This document shows, one piece after another, positions 31,551 to 41,744 of a DNA stretch of 64,000 nt. The DNA lies in NCBI RefSeq assembly GCF_000317535.1, contig NC_019757.1, positions 1,091,001 through 1,155,000 of the forward strand. Direction: 5' to 3'. Numbering within the stretch: the first letter of the stretch is position 1; each line of letters begins with the position of its first letter. This stretch comes from Cylindrospermum stagnale PCC 7417. Lineage in GTDB: Bacteria; Cyanobacteriota; Cyanobacteriia; Cyanobacteriales; Nostocaceae. A program made the position numbers and the translations under genes. The notes under the pieces are model-generated. The model had not been told where the DNA came from, made no database searches, and was given only the letters and a program-made list of their open reading frames with translations.

Positions 31551-32906
31551 TTAACTGGGGAATTCTGCACGCAACTGATTGACAACTCGATCCAATCCTA
31601 CTGAATGGGCAGCTTTGAATAGTAGGCGATCGCCTGCTTGCACAAATGTTTTTAACCTTGCCAGCAAATCCGCATGAGTGACAAAGCACTCCGATGGTAC
31701 ACCCACGGCACTTTTAGCGATCGCTTCGGCATCGTTACCGTCAACCAAAACCAACAACCCGTCTAAATTCAACTTTCGTACCGTTTCCCCAACTCGTTGG
31801 TGCAGCTGTGGCGATCGCTCTCCCAATTCCTTCATTGCACCCAATACCGCTATCTTCCGCTTTCCTGGCGTATCTGCCAACAAATGCAACGCCGCCAACA
31901 TTGCTTCTGGTGCAGCATTATAAGTCTCATCTAAGATCAGCACATCATTGGCCAAGGCAAACCGCTGCGATCGCCCAGTCGGCATATTCACCATCACACC
32001 AGCTTGCAGGCATGACCAATCAATTTCTAATACCTGGGCTACTGCTAAAGCCGCTAAAAAATTAGTAGCATTGTGACGACCAGGTAATGGTAGTGGGATG
32101 GGGATACCGGCGACTTCCACAGTTTCGTTATCGATTAGCACCCCTTGGATATCGCCACCCGAAAAACCGTAAGTCAAAACTTTCCCTGTCCAGACTTTCG
32201 CCGCTGTGGCCATTAATAAAGGATTGTCGTGATTGAGAATTGCCACACTATCAGCAGGCATTTCGGCCAATAACTCACATTTAGCTTCGGCGATCGCTTC
32301 TTCTGAACCCAGTAACTCAATATGCGCCGTTCCCACGTTGGTAATTAAGCCAATCGTCGGCTGGGTTATTTGTGTCAGTTCGGCAATTTGTCCCCTACCC
32401 CGCATCGCCATTTCAATTACAGCAAAGTCATGTTCTGCACTGATTCCTAGGAGAGTCTTCGGGACACCGATTTCGTTATTGAAATTCCCGTAAGTTTTGT
32501 GGACTCTTCCCTGTGTTGCCAAAACTGCGGCGATTAATTCTTTGGTGGTAGTTTTGCCCACAGAACCAGTTACCCCAATCACTGGTATCTGCAAACGTTG
32601 CCGCCACCAGCCAGCAATTTGCTGATATGCCTTGAGTGTGTCTTTCACCCGCAACACAGGGAATCCCGGATTATCGTATTCAAAATCAACAATTGCGACT
32701 AAAGCACCAATAGCCATCGCCGTGGGGATAAATGTATGCCCATCAAACTTTTCGCCTCGTAAAGCCACAAACACCTCACCGGGTTTCAATTTCCGGGTGT
32801 CTGTTTGGATACCGCTGCCCCATTGTGCTAAAGCGGATGCCGATAAGTTTACAGGCTGGGCTAAAAGAACTTGAACCAGTTGGGATAGAGTGGCAAAACC
32901 TGACAT
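31551..32906 (-). CDS. murF: UDP-N-acetylmuramoyl-tripeptide--D-alanyl-D-alanine ligase
   Basis: The 451-residue protein has the three Mur-ligase domains. The N-terminal UDP-binding part contains SGIQTDTRKLKPGEVFVALRG, the ATPase part VIGVTGSVGKTTTKELIAAV, TYGNFNNEIGVPKTLL and VIEMAMRGRGQIAEL, and the C-terminal part LDETYNAAPEAMLAAL and AVLGAMKELGERS. It adds D-Ala-D-Ala to the UDP-MurNAc-tripeptide in the cytoplasm. The ddl gene making D-Ala-D-Ala is at 41745-42824 in this window. The ATG at 32906 is preferred to an in-frame non-ATG start 14 codons earlier. Confidence 0.97.
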   Translation of the reverse strand: MSGFATLSQLVQVLLAQPVNLSASALAQWGSGIQTDTRKLKPGEVFVALRGEKFDGHTFIPTAMAIGALVAIVDFEYDNPGFPVLRVKDTLKAYQQIAGWWRQRLQIPVIGVTGSVGKTTTKELIAAVLATQGRVHKTYGNFNNEIGVPKTLLGISAEHDFAVIEMAMRGRGQIAELTQITQPTIGLITNVGTAHIELLGSEEAIAEAKCELLAEMPADSVAILNHDNPLLMATAAKVWTGKVLTYGFSGGDIQGVLIDNETVEVAGIPIPLPLPGRHNATNFLAALAVAQVLEIDWSCLQAGVMVNMPTGRSQRFALANDVLILDETYNAAPEAMLAALHLLADTPGKRKIAVLGAMKELGERSPQLHQRVGETVRKLNLDGLLVLVDGNDAEAIAKSAVGVPSECFVTHADLLARLKTFVQAGDRLLFKAAHSVGLDRVVNQLRAEFPS

Positions 32907-33438
32907 ACTAATCAAATTTATTCCCAAGAATAGAATATTTTGAGCCAATAATCAAAAAGCAGATAGTTAGTTCGCAAATGGTGCGGGGGCAAAATTCCTT
33001 GCACCCGATGATTTTTGGCGAAGATTAAAGTACAGCGGTCGATATTGTTACACACAATAACACCAAAAGTAGTGCCAAAGGAGTTGAACTTCTTTGGCAC
33101 AATTTTTTTCAGCGCTATTTACTCATATTTTGCAAAAATTTTGGCAATGGAGACAACTTGTTCTCTACTATCACCCGATTAACTTATCCACAGCTTTTAA
33201 CTAAAATCACTGGCATAATTTGTCTGGCTATTTCACTAAAAACACTTAAAGTTTGGCTGAAATCGGTTTAGTTACTCCTATAGGTGGGTCTCAGTAGCGG
33301 TACAGTTACCTGTGTTCTGGCTTCCAAGTAGTGCTGTAACGCTGTGAGACTTTCATCTTTTAGTGTCGCCAGGATTTATTAGCAGCAGAGATATACACTT
33401 AATGATTTTGGTAAAAATACACCACCAAGTGCTTTGTT
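32907..33438. other. Gap of 532 bp without recognised genes
   Basis: The gap between murF and the small gene at 33439-33576 has no supported reading frame. It contains a single TTATCCACA at about 33184, identical to a DnaA box, but no second box, AT-rich unwinding element or dnaA gene, so it is not taken as an origin. Confidence 0.4.
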
Positions 33439-33576
33439 TTAGTGTTCTCCTGTTTTTTCAATTGTTTCGATAACTGCCAAACCTATAGCAGAAGCTGCGA
33501 TTAGCAGTATTCCTGATATCAAATAGGCATTGACAAGCATCTGTAGGGCATGATCGGAGAAAATATAGGTGGTCAT
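33439..33576 (-). CDS. 45-residue single-span membrane protein
   Basis: The short frame encodes MTTYIFSDHALQMLVNAYLI, then SGILLIAASAIGLAVIETIE and KTGEH: one long hydrophobic helix with a charged C-terminal tail. The ATG has GAGGGTG about eight bases upstream, and the flanking sequence is otherwise non-coding, so the open frame with clean start, helix and stop is likely a true small gene of the kind often missed by annotation. It could be a subunit of a thylakoid or cytoplasmic membrane complex, but no family is recognised. Confidence 0.55.
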   Translation of the reverse strand: MTTYIFSDHALQMLVNAYLISGILLIAASAIGLAVIETIEKTGEH

Positions 33577-33803
33577 TTGCTTCACCCTCTGAACTTTGTG
33601 CTGCTAGTACTATTTATTTCTCTACACCCAGATAGGTGAATTTTGCTGAGAAACTGCTAGCAATAGCATCTTAACAAAACTTTAGCTACTTCAGAACATC
33701 GCTTAAACTTTTTTGCTGAAGATTTGATGAATTTGACCAGCATGATTGTTAAACAACATACATAGAAATACTCAACGCAGCAGTTGTATCTACCGAAAAT
33801 TTT

Positions 33804-34382
33804 ATGAGTAACCTTGCTAAACTTGTAAAGTATATCACAGATTACACAGCAAATAATATGGGACTACTATCCTTAGAAATCTCCGCAAATCGCCTATTAT
33901 TGCAGCCGATCTCGCTGAAATACAAAGAAGATATTTTTAGAGAATTTACGGAAGAGATTACTACGTATTTATATGCCCGTCCTCCTCAAGTAATTTCGGA
34001 AACCGAACTATTTATTGATGAATCTTTGCTAAAGATGCAAAGAGGGGAAAATCTCACAGTCGTAATTCTCAAGAAAGATTCCCAGGAATTTTTAGGCTGT
34101 AGTGGAATCCTCGATATTAAGAGTAAACACCCCAAAATTGGGATTTGGCTGAAAAAATCAGCACATGGCAACGGTTATGGGCTAGAGGCGATTACTGCCC
34201 TCAAGGAATGGGCTGATAAAAATTTAGATTACGAGTATCTGATTTACCCTGTAGATCGAGTAAATATGCCCAGTAAAAAGATTCCCGAAAAGCTAGGGGG
34301 GCAAATTTTTCTGGAATTTGAGCATCCAAAGTTGAATGGACAAACCTTAAATATCGTAGAGTACAGAATCCCTAAAAAATGA
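33804..34382 (+). CDS. GNAT family N-acetyltransferase
   Basis: The 192-residue protein follows the RimJ/RimL-like pattern: SANRLLLQPISLKYKEDIFR at the start, VVILKKDSQEFLGCSGILDI, IGIWLKKSAHGNGYGLEAIT (the acetyl-CoA loop, with G-N-G-Y-G), and NMPSKKIPEKLGGQIF near the end. Such enzymes transfer acetyl from acetyl-CoA to N-terminal or small-molecule amines. An internal ATG 18 codons later (MGLLSLEISA) could be the real start, since the first 18 residues precede the fold; neither has a clear ribosome-binding site. Confidence 0.8.
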   Translation: MSNLAKLVKYITDYTANNMGLLSLEISANRLLLQPISLKYKEDIFREFTEEITTYLYARPPQVISETELFIDESLLKMQRGENLTVVILKKDSQEFLGCSGILDIKSKHPKIGIWLKKSAHGNGYGLEAITALKEWADKNLDYEYLIYPVDRVNMPSKKIPEKLGGQIFLEFEHPKLNGQTLNIVEYRIPKK

Positions 34383-34434
34383 AAATTATCCGGCTATTTA
34401 CTATTCCCAGGAACAAGCTGGGAGGTAGAATACG

Positions 34435-35355
34435 CTAAAACAAACAACGTCTAATGGTGGCATTAACTGATTGAGAAAGTGTTGATAAATCGTAGCCACC
34501 TTCTAAGCCAAAGAGAATTTTTCGAGTTAGCCCCAAACAATATTCTGTAAATAAACCAAAATCATCTGGTTGCAAATTGATACTTGCTAAAGGATCTGCG
34601 GCATTGGCATCATAACCAGCGCTTACAATCAGTAAATCTGCCTGAAATTTGGCTAAAAAGGGGATGACTTTTTTTTCTAAGAGTGGTTTATATACGGCAA
34701 TATCACTACCGGGAGGTATGGGCAAATTTAACAAGTTATGATGCGAGCCTTGTTCAGAAGCTTTACCAGTACCGGGATAACAGGGGTACTGATGAAGAGA
34801 ACAATAGGCAATTTGTGGGTGAGTTTCGACGATCGCTTGGGTGCCATTGCCGTGATGTACATCCCAGTCTAGGATAGCGACGCGGTTAATTCCCGGTTGT
34901 TCCAAAGCGTAGAAAGCGGCGATCGCCGCATTAGAAAATAAGCAAAAACCCATACCCGCATCACTTTCTGCATGGTGTCCCGGTGGACGGGCCAACACAA
35001 AAGCCGGATTTGCCGTTGCTAGCACTGCGTCAACTCCATCCAACCAAGCACTTACCGCCAACAATGCCACATCATAACTGCGGGGAGAAATTGGCGTATC
35101 ACCATCTAGATAACCACCACCAGTTGAGGCGATCGCTTTAACTTTGCTGATGTAGGTTGGGGTATGGACTTTTGCCAACAGAGACAACAGCCCTGGTCTT
35201 TCGGCTGCTGGTGTAGGTGTAAGCCATTGAATTTTGTCAGCAAAGGCAGATGTTTTCAATCCGTTAGCGATCGCCGTTAAGCGTTCTGGTTTCTCTGGAT
35301 GGTAGCGTCCCGTCTGGTGATCCAGAAACTCCTGGGAATAAATGACTGGCAGCAT
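34435..35355 (-). CDS. Histone-deacetylase-family (AcuC/HDAC-like) deacetylase
   Basis: The 306-residue protein has the HDAC-superfamily active site: HQTGRYHPEKPERLTAI, RPPGHHAESDAGMGFCLFSN with the catalytic His pair, DWDVHHGNGTQAI (zinc Asp and His), SAGYDANAADPLA (third zinc ligand) and GGYDLSTL with the transition-state Tyr. Bacterial members deacetylate acetylated lysines, polyamines or other amides. Length and motif order are normal, and all zinc ligands are kept. The substrate is not known; polyamine deacetylation is one possibility. It is followed upstream on the same strand by a small hydrophilic protein gene. Confidence 0.93.
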   Translation of the reverse strand: MLPVIYSQEFLDHQTGRYHPEKPERLTAIANGLKTSAFADKIQWLTPTPAAERPGLLSLLAKVHTPTYISKVKAIASTGGGYLDGDTPISPRSYDVALLAVSAWLDGVDAVLATANPAFVLARPPGHHAESDAGMGFCLFSNAAIAAFYALEQPGINRVAILDWDVHHGNGTQAIVETHPQIAYCSLHQYPCYPGTGKASEQGSHHNLLNLPIPPGSDIAVYKPLLEKKVIPFLAKFQADLLIVSAGYDANAADPLASINLQPDDFGLFTEYCLGLTRKILFGLEGGYDLSTLSQSVNATIRRCLF

Positions 35356-35403
35356 AGGATAAAAAAGATTTACAGTAGGATACTGAATGCAATTTTAACC
35401 TGA

Positions 35404-35622
35404 CTATTCTTTAGTAAAACTGATCATTTCATCGATTGGTTGATCTAGCATTTCTGGAACTAAAGCTTGATTCCCACGACGTTCTTCGGGTGATTGTTCC
35501 CGAATGACATCATCCATTTTTGGTGGATGTTTGATTTTGTCAAGTACCTCTGGACTTAATTCCGCTGCGTCATCTTCTGGATTTGTCTTTTCAGCTTGGT
35601 TGGGAACTGTTTTTTTACTCAT
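35404..35622 (-). CDS. Small hydrophilic hypothetical protein
   Basis: The 72-residue product is highly charged, lacks Cys and Trp, and has the look of an intrinsically disordered protein: KTVPNQAEKTNPEDDAAELS, then PEVLDKIKHPPKMDDVI and SPEERRGNQALVPEMLDQPI. It shares strand with the HDAC-like gene, 48 bp upstream of it, so the two may be co-transcribed. The second of two adjacent ATGs is used. No family recognised. Confidence 0.55.
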   Translation of the reverse strand: MSKKTVPNQAEKTNPEDDAAELSPEVLDKIKHPPKMDDVIREQSPEERRGNQALVPEMLDQPIDEMISFTKE

Positions 35623-35625
35623 CAA

Positions 35626-36146
35626 TTTTTCCCTGAATGCATAGGTCTAGCTTAAAAGATAGATTGTCGGGTAAACACTATCTTGGGGCTGAAATTGCTA
35701 TTATTAGGCTAAATTTCAAAGTTACTAAAACCCACCGGACTAGACTGATGACTTCTTCAAGGCGAGCATTTTGCTGTTACCAGATTAAACAAATTTTCTT
35801 TGCCAGTGGGATTGGCTTTTTTCCCGCTCTCTTCCTTTAATTAAATCTTAACTCAAGTTCCAACCATCCCTTGAAGAGGCAAAAAATTAGAAATAAAAAA
35901 TTTAAAATAACCAGGAAATTTTTTAGTTTAGATTGGCAATTTTTTAGGCTAACAAATTAGCAACCATTAATTATTTACTTACAAGATATCTGGCAAGACA
36001 GATGAGTTAGCTTGCCCGGCAAATAAAGACTATATTGTGTTAGTATTGTAGCTAAATATGGCAACTATTCAAGATTAATTTGACATAATTTTGTATTTTG
36101 TCAACTAGAAAGGCTAAAATCTACGATTTTTGGAGTTTTTTAGGCT
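35626..36146. other. Gap upstream of gyrA
   Basis: This AT-rich 521-bp region should hold the gyrA promoter. No clear repeat, RNA or gene was recognised; a 67-codon frame at 35637-35840 lacks start signals and protein-like composition. Confidence 0.4.
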
Positions 36147-38780
36147 ATGACAACCTCACAGGAGAGGATTATCCCGACAGATTTGCGGAACGAAATGTCC
36201 CGCTCATATCTGGAATACGCCATGAGCGTGATTGTCGGTCGGGCGTTGCCAGATGCCAGGGATGGCCTCAAACCTGTGCATCGTCGCATTCTCTACGCCA
36301 TGCACGAGCTGGGTCTGTTGCACGATCGCCCCTTTCGGAAATGTGCCCGTGTCGTGGGTGAAGTGCTGGGTAAATATCACCCCCACGGCGACACGGCTGT
36401 GTATGATGCCTTGGTGCGGATGGCGCAGGATTTTTCCATGCGATCGCCTTTAATTAACGGTCACGGTAACTTCGGTTCTGTAGACAACGACCCGCCGGCG
36501 GCAATGCGGTACACAGAATGTCGCTTGCAAGGTCTGACCAGCGCCGCCCTACTGCAAGATATCGAAGCGGAAACGGTAGACTTTGCCGATAACTTCGACG
36601 GTTCCCAACAAGAACCCACAGTCCTACCATCGAGAATCCCCCAGTTACTGCTCAACGGTTCCTCTGGAATTGCCGTCGGCATGGCAACCAACATTCCCCC
36701 CCATAATTTGGGAGAATTGATTGATGGAATAGTTGCATTAATTCACAACCCAGAAATCACTTCTCTGGAATTAATGCAGTACATCCACGGGCCAGATTTT
36801 CCCACCGGGGCGCTGGTTTTGGGAACAGGGGCGATTAAAGAAGCTTACACCACCGGGCGCGGTTCCATCACCATGCGCGGCGTCGCTAACATTGAAACCA
36901 TTGAACAGCGAGGAAGACCGGAAAAAGAAGCAATTATCATCACCGAATTGCCTTATCAAACCAACAAAGCGGCGCTAATTGAAAAAATTGCCGAATTGGT
37001 GAATGATAAACGCATCGATGGCATCTCTGATCTCCGGGATGAAAGCGATCGCGATGGGATGCGAATAGTCATCGAACTCAAGCGCGATGCCTATCCCCGT
37101 GTTGTCCTCAACAACCTCTACAAGCAAACCCCACTCCAAGCCAACTTTGGGGCGAATATGCTGGCCTTGGTGAACGGCGAACCCCAAATCCTCGCCCTGA
37201 AAGAGTTCTTATCCGTCTTCCTCGATTTCCGCATTGAAACCATTAACAGACGCACCCGTTACCAACTACGGAAAGCCGAAGAACGAGATCATCTGTTGCA
37301 AGGTTTATTAATTGCGCTGTCTCATTTAGATGCAATTATTATCTTGATTCGCCATGCCCCCGATGCACCCACCGCCAAAGGTGAGTTAATCACAAGTTAT
37401 GGACTTTCGGAAGTGCAAGCAGATGCAATTTTGCAAATGCAACTGCGGCGGTTAACAGCCCTAGAAGCCGATAAAATTCGTCTAGAACACGAAGAATTAC
37501 AAACCCAGATCGCCGACTTAAAGGATATCTTGGACAGACGGGAGAGAGTGCTAGAAATCATTGAAACCGAAATCTCGGTGATCAAAGCTAACTTCTCCAC
37601 ACCCCGCCGCACAATCATTACCCACGCCGAAGGGGAAATTGATGAACGTGATTTGATAGCGAATGAAAAAGCTTTAATTTTGCTGACAGAACACGGTTAC
37701 ATCAAACGGATGCCCGTTAGCACCTTTGAGGCTCAAAGCCGTGCTACCAGAGGCAAAGCTGGGGCTAAAGTTAAAGATGATGACAACATCGAGCATTTCT
37801 TAACTTGCTGTGATCACGATAGCGTTTTATTTTTTAGCGATCGCGGCGTCGTCTACTGCCTAAAAGCCTATCAAATTCCCCTCGGTTCCCGCACCAGTCG
37901 CGGTACACCGATTGTGCAAATGCTGCCCATTCCCAAAGAAGAAAAAATTACCTCGATTGTCCCCGTTGACGAGTTTACCAATGAAGAATATCTAGTCATG
38001 CTCACCAAAGGCGGCAATATCAAAAAAACCGCATTGGAAGCCTTTAGCCACATTCGCGCCAACGGCTTAATTGCCATTTCCTTAGAAGAAGGCGACCAAC
38101 TGCGCTGGGTACGCCGCGCTAGAGTTGAAGATAGCGTTATCGTTGGTTCCCGTCATGGAATGGCGATTCACTTCCGCTGCAACCACGAACAATTGCGTCC
38201 CCTCGGTAGGGCAACTCGTGGAGTAAAATCCATGAAACTGAAAAAAGGTGACGAACTGGTGGGGATGGATATCCTACCCGCAGCAGTTCTCGACACTTTG
38301 AACCCAGAGACAGAAGAAGAATTGGTGGGAACCCTGGATACTTTGAATCCAGAGACAGAAGCGGAAGTCGAAGATATTGTCGAAACCGAAGTCGAAACCG
38401 AAGAGGCAGAAGTACCTGGTAATGGGAATGTCGGCCCTTGGGTGTTGGTGATTACCGTCGGTGGATATGGCAAACGTGTGCCAGTAGCCCAATTCCGATT
38501 GCAAAAACGCGCCGGACAGGGTTTGATGGCCACCAAATTCAAAAACCGCAAAACCAAAGACCAACTAGCAACCCTGCGGATAGTCAACAACGACGAAGAG
38601 ATCATGATGGTCACAAGTCGCGGTATTATCATTCGGCAAGCGGTGAATGCGATTTCCACACAATCGCGATCGGCCACAGGGGTGCGAGTGCAGCGCCTAG
38701 ACGAAGATGATGCACTAACCGCCGTGGCAATAGTTCCCCCCGATACTGGTGATACAGGCGAATTGGAAGAAGTGGAATGA
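36147..38780 (+). CDS. gyrA: DNA gyrase subunit A
   Basis: The 877-residue protein begins with the typical [20 protein letters not shown] and [12 protein letters not shown], has the catalytic tyrosine at residue 122 ([11 protein letters not shown]), with the [20 protein letters not shown] region unaltered at the quinolone positions. The C-terminal domain has beta-pinwheel blades ([19 protein letters not shown] in the GyrA-box position, and later blades). Between two blades lies an acidic insertion with a duplicated LDTLNPETE (45-bp period, about 38289-38378). It breaks and rejoins DNA and introduces negative supercoils together with GyrB. The last four bases overlap the start of lnt. Confidence 0.97.
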   Translation: MTTSQERIIPTDLRNEMSRSYLEYAMSVIVGRALPDARDGLKPVHRRILYAMHELGLLHDRPFRKCARVVGEVLGKYHPHGDTAVYDALVRMAQDFSMRSPLINGHGNFGSVDNDPPAAMRYTECRLQGLTSAALLQDIEAETVDFADNFDGSQQEPTVLPSRIPQLLLNGSSGIAVGMATNIPPHNLGELIDGIVALIHNPEITSLELMQYIHGPDFPTGALVLGTGAIKEAYTTGRGSITMRGVANIETIEQRGRPEKEAIIITELPYQTNKAALIEKIAELVNDKRIDGISDLRDESDRDGMRIVIELKRDAYPRVVLNNLYKQTPLQANFGANMLALVNGEPQILALKEFLSVFLDFRIETINRRTRYQLRKAEERDHLLQGLLIALSHLDAIIILIRHAPDAPTAKGELITSYGLSEVQADAILQMQLRRLTALEADKIRLEHEELQTQIADLKDILDRRERVLEIIETEISVIKANFSTPRRTIITHAEGEIDERDLIANEKALILLTEHGYIKRMPVSTFEAQSRATRGKAGAKVKDDDNIEHFLTCCDHDSVLFFSDRGVVYCLKAYQIPLGSRTSRGTPIVQMLPIPKEEKITSIVPVDEFTNEEYLVMLTKGGNIKKTALEAFSHIRANGLIAISLEEGDQLRWVRRARVEDSVIVGSRHGMAIHFRCNHEQLRPLGRATRGVKSMKLKKGDELVGMDILPAAVLDTLNPETEEELVGTLDTLNPETEAEVEDIVETEVETEEAEVPGNGNVGPWVLVITVGGYGKRVPVAQFRLQKRAGQGLMATKFKNRKTKDQLATLRIVNNDEEIMMVTSRGIIIRQAVNAISTQSRSATGVRVQRLDEDDALTAVAIVPPDTGDTGELEEVE

Positions 38781-40468
38781 AGGAAAAAGTAAAAAGTAAA
38801 AAGGTAAAAGAAAAAAGCCCACAATTATCTTTTTACCTTTTACTTTCCCTCGCTAGCGGCATATTCATGGGGCTAACCGTCGCCCCCATCGGCGCATGGT
38901 TCCTCGCCTGGATAGCCCTAGCCCCCCTCTGGGTGTTGGTTGTGAAATCTGCACCCAGCAAAAAAAACCCTGTCCCCTTCGCCTTAGCTTGGGCTATCGG
39001 CTACCACGGCATCGCCCTATCCTGGATAACCGGCATTCATCCAATGGATTGGTTAGGCGTTCCCTGGCTCCCAAGTTTATTAATAACCCTCTTCTGTTGG
39101 GCATTCATCAGCCTCTGGGGAGGGTTATTAGTATCCGTCTGGGCAGCTTCTATGGTGCAACTAGACAAGCAAAAACCTTGGTTACGCATACTTATAGGCA
39201 CAGCCCTTTGGTGCGGCTTAGAGAGCCTTTGGAGTTCAGGAGCCTTGTGGTGGAGTAGCCTAGCTTACACCCAATCACCGCAAAACCTCCTAATTTTGCA
39301 TCTTGGTCAACTCTCCGGAACCAGCACCATTACAGCAATAATAGTCGCCGTCAACGGCCTAATCGCCGAAGCTTGGATTAATCACCAAAAAAACATCGCA
39401 GTTATTGCTTCATTGCCCACCCCGCATTTGCTCCCCTCCTCCCTTGCGGGGAGGGTTTGGGGGTGGGGTCAAAGTGTATTCCACGCAAGCAATAACCGCT
39501 ATAAAAATACCTCTGCGTCCTCTGCGTCTCTGCGGTTCGTTAATCCATATTTAACAACAGCCACAATATTATTAATTACCTCTCATCTCCTAGGTTTTCT
39601 TTTATATATTCGTCCCATCGCCCAACCACCAGAAACAGCCTTAAAAATAGGAATTATTCAAGGCAATATTCCCAACATCATTAAACTGCGTCCTGAAGGA
39701 TACCGTCGTGCGATCGCAGGTTACACCAATGGATACATAACCTTAGCAGAACAAAATGTAAATGGAGTTCTCACCCCAGAAGGAGCCTTACCTTTTTTCC
39801 AGCGCGACTTAAGCAAAACTTCCTTAGTTGCAACAGTGCGACAAAAAAACGTAGTTGCTTGGATTGGTGCATTTGGCGAACGGGAAAGCAGTTATACAAA
39901 TAGCTTATTTACTATTGCCAGTAACGGTGAAATTATCAGCCGTTACGATAAATCTAAATTAGTACCTTTGGGAGAATATATTCCCTTTGAAGAAATTATC
40001 GGCGGAATTATTTCCCGATTATCACCACTAGATGAACATCAAGTTCCCGGTGCAGCCAATCAAGTTTTTGATACTCCTTTTGGACGGGCGATTGTTGGTA
40101 TTTGTTATGAATCTGCATTTCCTGAACAATTCCGCCGTCAAGCTGCGGTAGGTGGGCAATTTATCCTCAGTTCTTCTAATGATGCCCATTACACACCAGC
40201 GATGTCAGCCCAACACCATGCCCAGGATATCATGCGGGCTATTGAAACCGATAGATGGGCAGTGCGGGCTACAAATACCGGATATTCAGCCTTTGTTGAC
40301 CCTCATGGTAGAACATTGTGGCGATCGCAATATAACACTTATGAAATCCACGCGGAAACCATTTATCGCCGGCAAACACAAACTTTATATGTGCGTTGGG
40401 GTGATTGGTTAACACCTTTGTTGTTGGGGTTGGGTGTTTTGGGTTGGTTTGTGGTAAAGGGGGATTAA
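38777..40468 (+). CDS. lnt: Apolipoprotein N-acyltransferase
   Basis: The 563-residue protein has N-terminal membrane helices and a C-terminal nitrilase-type domain with the catalytic triad Glu (LTPEGALPF), Lys ([15 protein letters not shown]) and Cys ([11 protein letters not shown]). It adds the third acyl chain to lipoproteins on the periplasmic face of the membrane. Its ATG overlaps the gyrA stop as ATGA, so translation is probably coupled. Residues about 214-255, between the last helices, are encoded by two intergenic-type repeats inserted in frame. The stop codon touches a MITE-like element. Confidence 0.93.
   Translation: MKEKVKSKKVKEKSPQLSFYLLLSLASGIFMGLTVAPIGAWFLAWIALAPLWVLVVKSAPSKKNPVPFALAWAIGYHGIALSWITGIHPMDWLGVPWLPSLLITLFCWAFISLWGGLLVSVWAASMVQLDKQKPWLRILIGTALWCGLESLWSSGALWWSSLAYTQSPQNLLILHLGQLSGTSTITAIIVAVNGLIAEAWINHQKNIAVIASLPTPHLLPSSLAGRVWGWGQSVFHASNNRYKNTSASSASLRFVNPYLTTATILLITSHLLGFLLYIRPIAQPPETALKIGIIQGNIPNIIKLRPEGYRRAIAGYTNGYITLAEQNVNGVLTPEGALPFFQRDLSKTSLVATVRQKNVVAWIGAFGERESSYTNSLFTIASNGEIISRYDKSKLVPLGEYIPFEEIIGGIISRLSPLDEHQVPGAANQVFDTPFGRAIVGICYESAFPEQFRRQAAVGGQFILSSSNDAHYTPAMSAQHHAQDIMRAIETDRWAVRATNTGYSAFVDPHGRTLWRSQYNTYEIHAETIYRRQTQTLYVRWGDWLTPLLLGLGVLGWFVVKGD
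39415..39540. repeat. Two intergenic-type repeats inserted in frame inside lnt
   Basis: CCCACCCCGCATTTGCTCCC to GGGGAGGG...GGGGGTGGGG at 39415-39470 is a C/G-rich hairpin repeat of the intergenic type, and CCTCTGCGTCCTCTGCGTCT (39510-39540) is the direct-repeat motif common between cyanobacterial genes. Both are read as lnt codons ([11 protein letters not shown] and [11 protein letters not shown]) without breaking the frame. Confidence 0.7.
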
Positions 40469-40642
40469 GAGGATGTTTCAAAAGTATTGGGCGAATATAA
40501 TTCGCTACTACACAAGCAAAGTCCACCTCCGTGGACTAACGAAAAATCAATATTTTTAACCCGCGCAGGCGGGTTTTGTCTGTGTAGCCGCGACTTCTAG
40601 TCGCCAGGGCTAGTAATAAATTAGACCTTACAAACATCCTCT
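40468..40642. mobile_element. MITE-like element with AGAGGATGTTT terminal inverted repeats
   Basis: AGAGGATGTTT at 40468-40478 and AAACATCCTCT at 40632-40642 are exact inverted repeats bounding 175 bp with no coding capacity. Inside are the palindrome AAGTCCACCTCCGTGGACT and the GGCGGGTTTTGTCTGTGTAG block. A second element with the same ends is at 60590-60740 and a lone end at 1404-1414. The element begins at the last base of the lnt stop codon. No matching transposase is in the window. Confidence 0.7.
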
Positions 40643-40656
40643 AAATTTTAGCGCCA

Positions 40657-41685
40657 CTACGAGGATATCAAAGATTCAACATAATTAATATAATTAATGG
40701 CATCTAATGCTGCTTCATATGCTTTGGAAGCATCTTCTTTGGTTACTCCATTATATCCTTGATGTATTACTTCATTACGTAAAAGATAGCAGTTGTCGTA
40801 CCAACTTTTCAGTTCTGGCTGAGAAACTGTTTTCCATCCGGCTGGTGCAGTTGTAAACCAATTAACACTACTATTACCAGAATTAATTAATTTTGCAGAT
40901 AATATTTCCTGTAATTTTATTACCTTATCATATAAATTTAATTTGAGGAGTTTAGAACTGTTAAATGTTGGGTCTAAACGGTAAATCGTATCGGGTACAA
41001 AACTCTCAAAAGCTGTGTTAGCTTCAACAGGAACAAGTCGGTATTTTCCTCGCCAGATATAATTTCGAGCAGAATTAAGTAAATCTTTATATATAGGAAT
41101 AGGAGTCCCATCTTTGAGCGATTTTTGGATATTGTTAATTATCTCAGTCTCTCTTTGAACTGCTCGGTCAAAAAGCATTGTATGAGGCAAAGGTTTTGTT
41201 ATAACGGAATTTTTTACTTCATTAAAGTCTTCATCAATAAGTACAAATGTAAAAGGAAATAAATCTGTTTCTACTAACGGAATTATATGAAACGATTTTT
41301 CACTATCTTGGTCTCTGTATACTTCTAAAAACCTATGAACAGACAATAAAGATAATTTTGTGTAATGTTCTATATTATCCTTATGAGTAGTTTCCCAATT
41401 TGGACAACTGATATCTATTTCTTGATCAATTACAATCGAAAATTTGGTTCTACCTGCATAACCAAAAATATCATGGGGAATTTCTATATTTTTTCTCTGC
41501 TCTTGTACGGCTTCACTCAATTTTTTTTCTAGAGGAATAAAAACTGATCGCTGTTTAAGATGGAAATTGCTGCAATCTAAAATGATGATTTTGTTTGTGG
41601 TGGGTGATTTATCTTTTTGATGAAGGGTGGAAGGACTAAAGTCCTTACTACGAACGGTGGGCGAAAATTTTAATTTGAAACTCAA
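40657..41685 (-). CDS. HEPN-like domain protein with repeat-derived N-terminus, possibly decayed
   Basis: The C-terminal part has LKSWYDNCYLLRNEVIHQGY, then NGVTKEDASKAYEAALDAIN; R-N-E-V-I-H fits the R-x4-H motif of HEPN domains, many of which are RNases in defence or toxin systems. The central part (residues 70-280) is a mixed alpha/beta region of unknown family. The frame can only start at a TTG (41685), and residues about 11-22 are encoded by the dispersed repeat AAGGACTAAAGTCCTT seen also at 26971. The first ATG is near residue 170. So the native 5' end seems to be lost or replaced. Function in its present form is doubtful. Confidence 0.6.
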   Translation of the reverse strand: MSFKLKFSPTVRSKDFSPSTLHQKDKSPTTNKIIILDCSNFHLKQRSVFIPLEKKLSEAVQEQRKNIEIPHDIFGYAGRTKFSIVIDQEIDISCPNWETTHKDNIEHYTKLSLLSVHRFLEVYRDQDSEKSFHIIPLVETDLFPFTFVLIDEDFNEVKNSVITKPLPHTMLFDRAVQRETEIINNIQKSLKDGTPIPIYKDLLNSARNYIWRGKYRLVPVEANTAFESFVPDTIYRLDPTFNSSKLLKLNLYDKVIKLQEILSAKLINSGNSSVNWFTTAPAGWKTVSQPELKSWYDNCYLLRNEVIHQGYNGVTKEDASKAYEAALDAINYINYVESLISS

Positions 41686-41744
41686 TCGTTAGTTTGCTCT
41701 CGCTGTGGTACGCTATCTGCTTTAGAAGTATATAGGTACTGAAT

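Noticed and set aside
33180-33195. TTATCCACA identical to a DnaA box
   Set aside because: Only one box is present, without dnaA, dnaN or an AT-rich unwinding region; no origin is supported.
35637-35840. 67-codon plus-strand frame before gyrA
   Set aside because: Lacks a start signal and protein-like composition.
38168-38824. 218-codon minus-strand frame opposite the gyrA end
   Set aside because: Shadow of gyrA; Ser/Thr-rich low-complexity translation caused by the reversed acidic codons.
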